Source: Lentzea tibetensis
Lineage (GTDB): Bacteria > Actinomycetota > Actinomycetes > Mycobacteriales > Pseudonocardiaceae
Direction of reading: 5' to 3'
Length of the DNA stretch: 64,000 bases
Assembly (NCBI RefSeq): GCF_007845675.1
Contig: NZ_VOBR01000026.1
Coordinates: forward strand, 62,001-126,000
Position 1 is the first letter of the stretch, and every line of letters begins with the position of its first letter. Made by a program: the position numbers and the translations under genes. Shown here one piece after another: positions 43,625-51,044 of the stretch. Below the pieces are notes generated by a model. The model worked only from the letters and a program-made list of their open reading frames with translations, made no database searches and was not told the DNA's origin.

Positions 43625-45382
43625 CTATTTGCGAGATGGCCCGAACGAGAGCGCCAGCTGGAACCAGTGCAGGTCCCACGTCGTGATCGCGTAGAGCGCC
43701 AGCACGCCACCAGCGACGACGGCGTCGTGCGAGGCGGGTCCGCTCAGCATCTGGCCGTCGGTGTCCGCACCCGTCTGCTGGTCGCGCCAGATCGGCGCGT
43801 CCTTCGGCAGCGGCGCGGTCTCGACGAGCGAGAGCCACTGGCCGTTGATCTCGCGCACGATCATCAGCACGTACGGCTTCTCCCGGTAGGTGACGCCACC
43901 GGGCTCGACGCACACGTACTCACCACGTTCCGCCGCGGCGTAGGAGGCCCGGCCGACCCAGTCGAACGCCTCCTTGATCGCGTCGGTGGTGAGTGCCGCG
44001 TACGCCTCCTCGGCGGTCACCCGGACCAACGACGTCATCTCGGCGGCGACCCCGCCGTCGTCGTTGCGGTAGCGGCCGGTGAGCATGATCGTCGCGGTGT
44101 CGGCGTCCAGCGCCACGATGTCGCGGAACCTGCTCTCCAGGATGGGGAACCGCGCCAGCACGCCCTGGGCGAGCCTGCCGAGCACGAGGTCGGGCTGCGT
44201 CATGCGCCAGTAGCTGACGTCGTCGTCACCCAGCCACAGCGGCAGGATCCCGCCGATCGGGATGCCTGGGACGACCGTGGTGAGCGTCGTGCCGACCGCC
44301 GGCACGGGCGGCTGCGGCGCGTCGGTTGGCGGGGTGTGCGGTGCCGGCTGCCCTGAGTCCGTTGGGGCGGGCGGCGGGGCTGACGGCAGTGCAGCCTGGG
44401 CCGAGACGGGCGATGCCGCAGCCTGCGGTGTGCCGGCCGCAGGCGGAGCCTGCCCTGCATCCGTTGCCTGCGCGGGCGACGGGGCGTGGGCAGAACTGGC
44501 CATGGGCGGCGCGGCCTGGGCCGGGTCGATCGCAGGCGAAGCCTGCGCCGTGGCCTCAGCGTGCGTGGGCAGCACGGCCTGAGCCATCGGCGCGTGCTGT
44601 GCCGGGAAAGCCTGGGCGGGCGGCGCGACCTGGGCCAGGCCAGCCGCGGGCGAAGCCTGCCCTGCGTCCGTTGCGTGCACGGGCAGCGCGGCCTGAGCCA
44701 GGCCGGCCGCTGGCGAAGCGTGCCCTGAAACGACCGGCTGCCCTGAAGGCGGAGTCTGGACCGAGTCCGACAACGTGTAGCCCACCGCTGAAGCAGGCTG
44801 CTGAAAACCGGGCAACGAGGCGAACCGCGGGTCGACCTGGGCAGTGCGAGCGATGTGGTGTGCCCAAGCGCGCACCCGGCTGAGCGGGTGGTCGGCGAAC
44901 TGAGGGTCGAAGCGCGGGTCATCGCCCACGTGGAACGGCAGCCTGCCCTGCATCTCGGGCGCGTACGGGTGGGCGACGACCCACTTGTCGAACCCGATCT
45001 GCGACACCAGCACCGCCTCGCGCACGCCGGTCATGCCGCTCTCGACGGCCTGCACCTTGAGCACGGCGCTGCAGGTCGCCTTGGGCAGCGTGAAGGAGGC
45101 GATGAAGGCCTGGCCCGTCGGCTGGTTCGGGATGGGCAGCTTGACGATCTGGAACAGTGCCGGCACGCCACCGAGGTGCACGACGTGCGCCTCGATGAGG
45201 CAGCCGACCTCGCCGGTGATGACGGCGAGGTCGTGCCGCAGCCTCTCGGGATCTTCCAGTGGCGCGGGCAGGTCAGGCACCTGGTCGAAGTACGTCAGGC
45301 TGACCTGGTCGCCGTTGGCCGGGTTGAACCAGTTGCTCTGGTCGTGCTGCTGGAAGCCGGTGGTGTCGAATGCGATGGGCAC
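43625..45382 (-). CDS. Large protein of unknown function with Ala/Pro-rich middle
   Basis: 585 residues from GTG 45382. The N-terminal 190 residues are globular and may be an own domain (SNWFNPANGDQVSLTYFDQ; CLIEAHVVHLGGVPALFQIV). Residues about 200-355 are low-complexity, with degenerate repeats of the type AQASPAAGLAQAAP. The C-terminal 220 residues are globular (LWLGDDDVSYWRMTQ, VREINGQWLSLVET). No signal peptide is visible. The layout resembles large actinobacterial cytoplasmic proteins of unknown role. No link to the neighbouring pullulanase can be shown. Confidence 0.6.
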   Translation of the reverse strand: MPIAFDTTGFQQHDQSNWFNPANGDQVSLTYFDQVPDLPAPLEDPERLRHDLAVITGEVGCLIEAHVVHLGGVPALFQIVKLPIPNQPTGQAFIASFTLPKATCSAVLKVQAVESGMTGVREAVLVSQIGFDKWVVAHPYAPEMQGRLPFHVGDDPRFDPQFADHPLSRVRAWAHHIARTAQVDPRFASLPGFQQPASAVGYTLSDSVQTPPSGQPVVSGHASPAAGLAQAALPVHATDAGQASPAAGLAQVAPPAQAFPAQHAPMAQAVLPTHAEATAQASPAIDPAQAAPPMASSAHAPSPAQATDAGQAPPAAGTPQAAASPVSAQAALPSAPPPAPTDSGQPAPHTPPTDAPQPPVPAVGTTLTTVVPGIPIGGILPLWLGDDDVSYWRMTQPDLVLGRLAQGVLARFPILESRFRDIVALDADTATIMLTGRYRNDDGGVAAEMTSLVRVTAEEAYAALTTDAIKEAFDWVGRASYAAAERGEYVCVEPGGVTYREKPYVLMIVREINGQWLSLVETAPLPKDAPIWRDQQTGADTDGQMLSGPASHDAVVAGGVLALYAITTWDLHWFQLALSFGPSRK

Positions 45383-45404
45383 TCGACAACCATATTTGGT
45401 TCGC

Positions 45405-46913
45405 CTATCTAGCTTTCAGGGTTTTGGTCCAGAGCGAAGCGCCTGTCGCGTCGCGCAGCCACACCGTCAGCGAGCCGGCGCGGTCCACCTCGATCTCACC
45501 GAAGTGCTGGAAGCCGTCCAGTGGCGTGGTGTTCGCCGCGGGTGGGGCGTGGACGAACACGGCCTCGGGGCCGAACGTCGGGTCGAGGGTGTTCGGGCCG
45601 AACGCTCCCGCGTGCAGCGGGCCGGACACGAACTCCCAGAACGGGTCGAAGTCGCCGACCGTGGCGCGGTCGGGCGAGTAGTGGTGGGCGGCGGTGTAGT
45701 GGACGTCCGCGGTGAGCCACACGGTGTTGCGCACGCGGCGCTTGCGCAGTTCGCGGAGCACCCACGCGAGCTCGTGCTCGCGGCCGTTCGGTGCGCCGGG
45801 CAGGCCGTTGGCCACGCCCTCGATGTCCGTGCCGTCCGGGACGGTCAGGCCGATCGGCAGGTCCGCCGCGATGATCTTCCACGTGGCGGTGCTGCGGGAG
45901 AGCGCGTCGACGAGCCAACGGGCCTGCGAGGCGCCGAGCACGACGCCGGGCTTGTCGCGCGGGGACGTGTTGGCGTCCTTGTAGGTGCGCATGTCGAGCA
46001 CGAACACCTCGACGTGCCTGCCGTACGGGAACTTGCGGTACACGCGGCCGTCGACGGCGCGGCGGCGGTCCAGTGGCATCCACTCGTGGAACGCCTGGAA
46101 GGCGCGGGCGGCTAGGACGTCGACGCGCTTCTCGGTGTACTGCGGCAGGGTCAGGATCTCGCCGGGGTACCAGTTGTTGACGACCTCGTGGTCGTCCCAC
46201 TGCACGTACGACGGCACGTGCGCGGCGAACGACTTGTACTGCGAGTCCAGCAGGTTGTAGGCGAACTGGCCTCGATATTCGTCCAGCGTCTCGGCGACCT
46301 TGAGCTTCTCGGGGACGACGACGTTGCGCCAGATCCGGCCGTCGGGCAGCGTCACCTTCTCCTGCAACGGGTTGTCGGAGTACACGCTGTCGCCGCTGTG
46401 GATGAAGAAGTCCGGCTTGCGCGCGGCCATCGCGCCGAAGATCGGCATGCCGCCGATGTCCGGGTTGATGCCCCAGCCCTGCCCGGCGACGTCGCCGGAC
46501 CACACGAACCGCACTTCGTCGCGGCCGATCGGCGCGGTGCGGAAGCTGCCGGTGACGGGCTCGCTGCACGTGCGGCCGTCGAGGTCCTCGGCCACGACCC
46601 GGTAGTACGCGCGGCGGCCGGGCGGCAGGTGGTTCACCCGCACCCGGCCGGTGCCGCCGGTCTCCGGGGTGAGCAACGGGCCGCGGATCCGGCGGGTCAG
46701 CCGGAAGTGCGGGTCGGTGGAGACCTCGACGATCATGCGCGACGGCTTGTCGGCGCGGGTCCACACCAGCCCGCCGTCCCACGTCACGTCGCCTGACTGC
46801 ACGCCGTGCGTGAGCACCGGACGGTCCGTCCTGGCGAGGCCGACGCCGGGCACGAATGCCGCGGCCGTTCCGATCGCTCCAGCTCTGAGCAGTGTGCGCC
46901 GGTCAAAGGTCAT
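45405..46913 (-). CDS. phoD: Tat-exported PhoD-like phosphodiesterase/alkaline phosphatase
   Basis: 502 residues from ATG 46913. A twin-arginine signal (FDRRTLLRAGAIGTAAAF) exports the folded enzyme. An N-terminal Ig-like domain is followed by the metallophosphatase core: FVWSGDVAGQG, FFIHSGDSVYSD, QWDDHEVVNNW and LTADVHYTAAHH, supplying metal ligands. It releases phosphate from phosphodiesters such as teichoic acids. Full length and intact. Confidence 0.9.
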   Translation of the reverse strand: MTFDRRTLLRAGAIGTAAAFVPGVGLARTDRPVLTHGVQSGDVTWDGGLVWTRADKPSRMIVEVSTDPHFRLTRRIRGPLLTPETGGTGRVRVNHLPPGRRAYYRVVAEDLDGRTCSEPVTGSFRTAPIGRDEVRFVWSGDVAGQGWGINPDIGGMPIFGAMAARKPDFFIHSGDSVYSDNPLQEKVTLPDGRIWRNVVVPEKLKVAETLDEYRGQFAYNLLDSQYKSFAAHVPSYVQWDDHEVVNNWYPGEILTLPQYTEKRVDVLAARAFQAFHEWMPLDRRRAVDGRVYRKFPYGRHVEVFVLDMRTYKDANTSPRDKPGVVLGASQARWLVDALSRSTATWKIIAADLPIGLTVPDGTDIEGVANGLPGAPNGREHELAWVLRELRKRRVRNTVWLTADVHYTAAHHYSPDRATVGDFDPFWEFVSGPLHAGAFGPNTLDPTFGPEAVFVHAPPAANTTPLDGFQHFGEIEVDRAGSLTVWLRDATGASLWTKTLKAR

Positions 46914-46999
46914 GGGCGGTTTCTAGTCGCCTTCATCATCCAGCGGTAGAACCGAAGGGGGCCAGTGGATGAACACCCGTCCATCGGAGATGAGGTTGC

Positions 47000-47386
47000 C
47001 TACTTCGCCTGCTGACTCGGAAGCCTGCCTTCGGCCATCCGCTTCAGCAGGTCTCGCCGCAGCCACAGCAGGTACGTCCACACCAGCGAGAAGATCACGC
47101 CGATCACGCCGAGCGGCGGCAGCAGGATCCACGACGCGACCAGCAGCACGTGCAGCCCGATGATCGCCCCGATGCTCCACCGGTGCTTCAGCAGTGCGCA
47201 CATGACGATGAACGCCACGATGAACCCGAAGACCACGAGACCGGCGGACGTGCCGATGCCACCACGCAGCTTGGCGACGATGGGCAGCGCCAGTGCGACG
47301 ACGATGACCTCGAGGATCAGGGTGCCGGCCATGATGCCGCGGAACCCCTTCATCGGGTCCTTCTTGGGAGCGGCCGGCGTCGTCAT
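47000..47386 (-). CDS. DUF4233 membrane protein
   Basis: 128 residues from ATG 47386, overlapping the folC stop (ATGA). Four hydrophobic helices and a basic cytoplasmic tail (LLKRMAEGRLPSQQ). In most actinobacteria this gene lies between folC and ndk; here ndk is 16 kb further on. Role unknown, though the conserved place suggests an envelope or folate-linked housekeeping function. Confidence 0.85.
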   Translation of the reverse strand: MTTPAAPKKDPMKGFRGIMAGTLILEVIVVALALPIVAKLRGGIGTSAGLVVFGFIVAFIVMCALLKHRWSIGAIIGLHVLLVASWILLPPLGVIGVIFSLVWTYLLWLRRDLLKRMAEGRLPSQQAK

Positions 47387-48723
47387 GCGGGCTCCTTGCC
47401 GAACAGCGCACGAGCCTCGCCCGCGGTGACCACGGATCCGGTGACGATCACGCCACCACCGGACAGCTCCTCCTCAGTCAGCCTGATGGCTTCCTCGATG
47501 GCGTCGTCCAGCCGGGGCTGCACGACGATGCGGTCCTCGCCGAAGATCGGGATCGCGATGCCGGCCAGCACATCGGGGTCCATCGCGCGCGGAGACGAGT
47601 TGGTGGTGAGCACGACCTCGTGCACGACCGGTTCCAGCGCGGCGAGGATGCCCTCGGCGTCCTTCTCCGCCATGACGCCGACCACGGCGACGAGCTTGCG
47701 GAAGCCGAACTCGGAGTCCAGCGCCGAGGCCAGCGCCCGTGCGCCGGCCGGGTTGTGCGCGGCGTCGACGAAGACGTTCGGCGTCGAGCGGACGCGTTCC
47801 AGCCTGCCCGGCGACGTGACCAGCGCGAAGCCCTCGCGGATCGCGTCGACGTCCAGCTTGCGGTCGGCACCGGCACCGAAGAACGCCTCGACGGCGGCCA
47901 GCGCGAGAGCGGCGTTGGCGGCCTGGTGGGCGCCGTGCAGCGGCAGGAAGATCTCGTCGTAGATGCCGCCGAGGCCCTGCAACGTCAGCAGCTGGCCGCC
48001 GACCGCCACGTCCCGGCGCACGACGCCGAACTCCTGGCCGAAGCGCGCGACCATGGCGTCGACCTCAGCAACGCGCTCCAGCAGCACCTTCATCGCCTCG
48101 GCGGGCTGCTCGGCGATCAACGCCACGGAGCCGGCCTTGATGATCCCGGCCTTCTCGCCCGCGATGCCCGCGAGGTCGCCACCGAGGTACTCGACGTGGT
48201 CGATGCCGATCGGCGTGATGACGGCGATGCGGCCGTCGGCGATGTTGGTCGCGTCCCAGGTGCCGCCCATGCCGGTCTCGACGACGGCGACGTCGACCGG
48301 CGCGTCGGCGAACGCGGCGAACGCCATGCCGGTGAGCACCTCGAACTTGCTCATCGGCACGTCGTGCTTGGCGTCGACCATGCCGACGAAGGGCTCGATG
48401 TCGCGGTACAGCTCGACGTACCGCTCAGGGTCGATCGGCGCGCCGTCCACGCTGATGCGCTCGGTGGCGAGCTGCAGGTGCGGACTGGTGTAGCGGCCGG
48501 TGCGCAGGCCGATTCGGGTGAACAGCGCGTCGATCATGCGGGACGTCGACGTCTTGCCGTTCGTGCCCGCGACGTGCACCACCGGGTAAGTCGTGTGCGG
48601 GTCGCCGAGCACGTGGGTGAGCATCTCGATCCGCTCGACCGAAGGCGCGATCTTCGTCTCCGGCCATCGGGTGTTGAGCTCGGCCTCGACCTCGCGCAGT
48701 GCGTCCAGCGGTTCCACGTTCAC
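47383..48723 (-). CDS. folC: Folylpolyglutamate synthase / dihydrofolate synthase
   Basis: 446 residues from GTG 48723. The ATP-binding loop is VVHVAGTNGKTSTSRM, with later VVETGMGGTWDATN and VFVDAAHNPAG. It adds glutamate to folates. The GTG has no ribosome-binding site. By contrast ATG 48835, with GGAG five bases upstream and an ATGA overlap with the preceding gene, opens a frame (MSDLPQDGPSPFR) that resembles the usual FolC N-terminus but is one base out of phase. Either that is a real N-terminal extension with a frame error near 48727, or it is an unrelated leader. All catalytic motifs lie in the frame given here. Confidence 0.9.
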   Translation of the reverse strand: MNVEPLDALREVEAELNTRWPETKIAPSVERIEMLTHVLGDPHTTYPVVHVAGTNGKTSTSRMIDALFTRIGLRTGRYTSPHLQLATERISVDGAPIDPERYVELYRDIEPFVGMVDAKHDVPMSKFEVLTGMAFAAFADAPVDVAVVETGMGGTWDATNIADGRIAVITPIGIDHVEYLGGDLAGIAGEKAGIIKAGSVALIAEQPAEAMKVLLERVAEVDAMVARFGQEFGVVRRDVAVGGQLLTLQGLGGIYDEIFLPLHGAHQAANAALALAAVEAFFGAGADRKLDVDAIREGFALVTSPGRLERVRSTPNVFVDAAHNPAGARALASALDSEFGFRKLVAVVGVMAEKDAEGILAALEPVVHEVVLTTNSSPRAMDPDVLAGIAIPIFGEDRIVVQPRLDDAIEEAIRLTEEELSGGGVIVTGSVVTAGEARALFGKEPA

Positions 48724-48831
48724 CCGGAGAGTCTACGAGGAGCGCCGACTCGGGCTGCGTGGGCACCGGGTCGTCCGCACCGGTGCGGACCGGCGGCCGG
48801 AACGGCGACGGGCCGTCTTGCGGCAGATCGC

Positions 48832-50034
48832 TCATGTCGTCTCCATCACCGGGGTGTTCCTGACGATCTCCGACCGGCCGAACGCGGCCGCGACCCGCTC
48901 GAGCCACGCCACCTCGGCGGCCAGGTCGGACCCGCCGGGCAGGCGCGGCGCGTAGTCCGCGTCGTCGCCGTCCCTGCCGTGCACGCGGGCACGCAGGCCG
49001 TCCGCGATGCTCGCCGCCTCGGCGACGACGGTGACGTCGTCCGCCGCGAGACCGGCGGCACGCGCCGCGGACTCAGCGGACTCCCGCCGCGCGCGGCTGG
49101 TGAACTGCCGCAACGCGCGGCGCGCGTCCCAGATCTCGATCACCCGCCGGTAGAGGAAGTACCTGAGGTCGTCGAGCCGGTAGCCGTCGCGGCCGAACCG
49201 GTACGGCTCCTCCAGCCGCACCTCGGGGAACGCGTCGACCAGCGCCGTCCACAGTGGATCGAGCCGGCGGTAGGAGCGGTAGTGCAGCACCCACTGCCGC
49301 ACCGCGCTGAGCCACGGGCCCCACTTCGGCAGCATCGAGCCCGCACCGACCAGCGTCATGCCCGCCAGCGCCGGGTAGAAGCTCACCTGGAACTCCGACC
49401 ACGGCGGCGAGTGGCCGAGGAACACCGCCGACACGTAGCCGACCTTGTGCACGGGGAACAACGTCGAGATGGCCGCACCGACCGCGATCAGTCGCAGGCC
49501 GCGCCGCAGCCACACCCGGTCCGCGATCTTCGACCAGGTCCACGACATCCGGGCGACGGTCCACATCACGAGCCCGACGTAGGCCACGAAGACGAGGTTC
49601 ATGACCGCGGACAGCGGCGCGTGCGCGAAGTCGTGCCGCAGCAGGGCCGCGAAGTCTCCACTGAGGACAGCGGGCACGTACACGGCCGTGATGGCCACCT
49701 GGCCCGCCAGGTAGACGACCGCCCAGCGACGCACCCGTCGATGCGCGACAGGACGTTCCTCGATCGAGTAGAGGAAGAACGCCTGCAACGCGAGGCCGCT
49801 GCCGCACAACAGCACGTGCTGCAGCCACCACGGGCTCGCGGGCACCACCCGGTCCATCGCCTTGAACACCGGGTCGATGCCGATCGCGAGACCGAGACCG
49901 AACCCGGCGGTCGCGCTCCACAGCCCCCACATCGCCGGGTTGGTCGGCTTGCGCACGAGGTCGACGAACTTGTACGCGACCAGCACGAGGAACACGACCG
50001 ACGTCGCCACGTGCAGTGAGAAGTCAACGAGCAT
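48832..50034 (-). CDS. MAB_1171c-type integral membrane protein
   Basis: 400 residues from ATG 50034. Seven or so hydrophobic helices fill the first 225 residues; the rest is soluble and helical (WTALVDAFPEVRLEEPYRFG, LRYFLYRRVIEIWDA). This is the membrane member of a conserved actinobacterial trio with an XRE regulator and an ImmA/IrrE-like protease, both of which lie just upstream on the same strand with overlaps. The function of the trio is not established. Confidence 0.78.
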   Translation of the reverse strand: MLVDFSLHVATSVVFLVLVAYKFVDLVRKPTNPAMWGLWSATAGFGLGLAIGIDPVFKAMDRVVPASPWWLQHVLLCGSGLALQAFFLYSIEERPVAHRRVRRWAVVYLAGQVAITAVYVPAVLSGDFAALLRHDFAHAPLSAVMNLVFVAYVGLVMWTVARMSWTWSKIADRVWLRRGLRLIAVGAAISTLFPVHKVGYVSAVFLGHSPPWSEFQVSFYPALAGMTLVGAGSMLPKWGPWLSAVRQWVLHYRSYRRLDPLWTALVDAFPEVRLEEPYRFGRDGYRLDDLRYFLYRRVIEIWDARRALRQFTSRARRESAESAARAAGLAADDVTVVAEAASIADGLRARVHGRDGDDADYAPRLPGGSDLAAEVAWLERVAAAFGRSEIVRNTPVMETT

Positions 50035-50554
50035 CGGGCTGCCCCAGCACTTCGCCGAACCGGTCGACGGCGGCCGCCGCGCTCGGCTCCAGCTCACGGT
50101 CCGCGATCAGCCGCCTGCCGATCAGGTCCCACAGCGCCGCGGCACCCAGCTCGGCCTCCTGCTCCTGCACCCGCGTGTAGGCCGAGCGCCCGAACACCTC
50201 GCGCACCGCCTGCGGGTCGAGGTCCGGGAAGAACAGCCTGGCCTGCGCCTCGTCGAGGTGCCCGTTGCCGCTGTGGTCGAGCAGCAGGTGCGCGATCTCG
50301 TGCAGGATCGTGTTCTCCTGGTGCAGGCGGGACGTGCCGACCTCGTGGAAGACGTAGTCCTCGGTGCCGGTCGCCATCCAGAGCCCGCGCACGCCGCTCG
50401 CCGGGCTGAGCTCCACCGGCAGCAGGTGGATCGGCCTGCCGCGGTGCCTGCTCAACCGCCGCACGAACTCGCCGATGTCGAACGGGCGGGGTATCTCGAC
50501 CCCTTCGATCGCCGAGGCGACCCTGCCGCGGACCGCCCTCCGGTCAACCCTCAT
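50024..50554 (-). CDS. ImmA/IrrE-family metallopeptidase-like protein
   Basis: 176 residues from ATG 50554. HEIAHLLLDH provides the HExxH zinc motif, preceded by ENTI; family members cleave or modulate partner regulators. It overlaps the XRE gene upstream and the membrane protein gene downstream, so it probably acts on that XRE regulator, as with ImmA and ImmR. Confidence 0.85.
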   Translation of the reverse strand: MRVDRRAVRGRVASAIEGVEIPRPFDIGEFVRRLSRHRGRPIHLLPVELSPASGVRGLWMATGTEDYVFHEVGTSRLHQENTILHEIAHLLLDHSGNGHLDEAQARLFFPDLDPQAVREVFGRSAYTRVQEQEAELGAAALWDLIGRRLIADRELEPSAAAAVDRFGEVLGQPDAR

Positions 50555-50981
50555 CGCGGCCCCCGTCACGATGCAGCCCCAGCGCCAGGTTGATCAGCTG
50601 GGCGATCCGGTCGCGCACCTCGGGCTCGGCGTCGTTCAGCTCCAGCACCCGCGCCTGCAACGCGTCGACCTTCGTGGTCTTCATCGCCTGGAGCGCCTGC
50701 ACCTGGTTGCGCACTCGGGCGAGGTACTCCTCGTCATCGGCGAAGAAGTACGCGGGCGTCACGCCGAAGGCGCTGCTGAGCACCTCGATGTGCTGCTTGG
50801 TCGGGTTGTCCCGCTCGCCGGAGCGCAGCTGCCACAGGTACGTGTGCGAGATCTTGACGTCGAACCGCTCCTGGATGTGCGCGGCGAGCGTCCGGGGCGT
50901 GAACAGCTCGCCGGTCGGCGACAGCACGGTGCCGAACAAGAAGCTGATCTTGCTGGCGAGACTCTTCTGGTCCTCGGACAC
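50544..50981 (-). CDS. XRE-family transcriptional regulator
   Basis: 145 residues from GTG 50981, eight bases after GGGGAGG. The helix-turn-helix is LAAHIQERFDVKISHTYLWQLRSGERDNP, and a C-terminal helical region follows. It overlaps the ImmA/IrrE gene by 11 bases. Likely represses the trio and is removed by its protease partner on some signal. Confidence 0.85.
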   Translation of the reverse strand: MSEDQKSLASKISFLFGTVLSPTGELFTPRTLAAHIQERFDVKISHTYLWQLRSGERDNPTKQHIEVLSSAFGVTPAYFFADDEEYLARVRNQVQALQAMKTTKVDALQARVLELNDAEPEVRDRIAQLINLALGLHRDGGRDEG

Positions 50982-51044
50982 GCGAAACACCTCCCCCTGA
51001 GCGTGCTCGCTCAGGTTGGCACAATGGAACTCCTAGCGTCAACG

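Noticed and set aside
47620-50019. 799-codon plus-strand frame over folC and the membrane protein gene
   Set aside because: Antisense shadow; Arg/His-rich with no domain.
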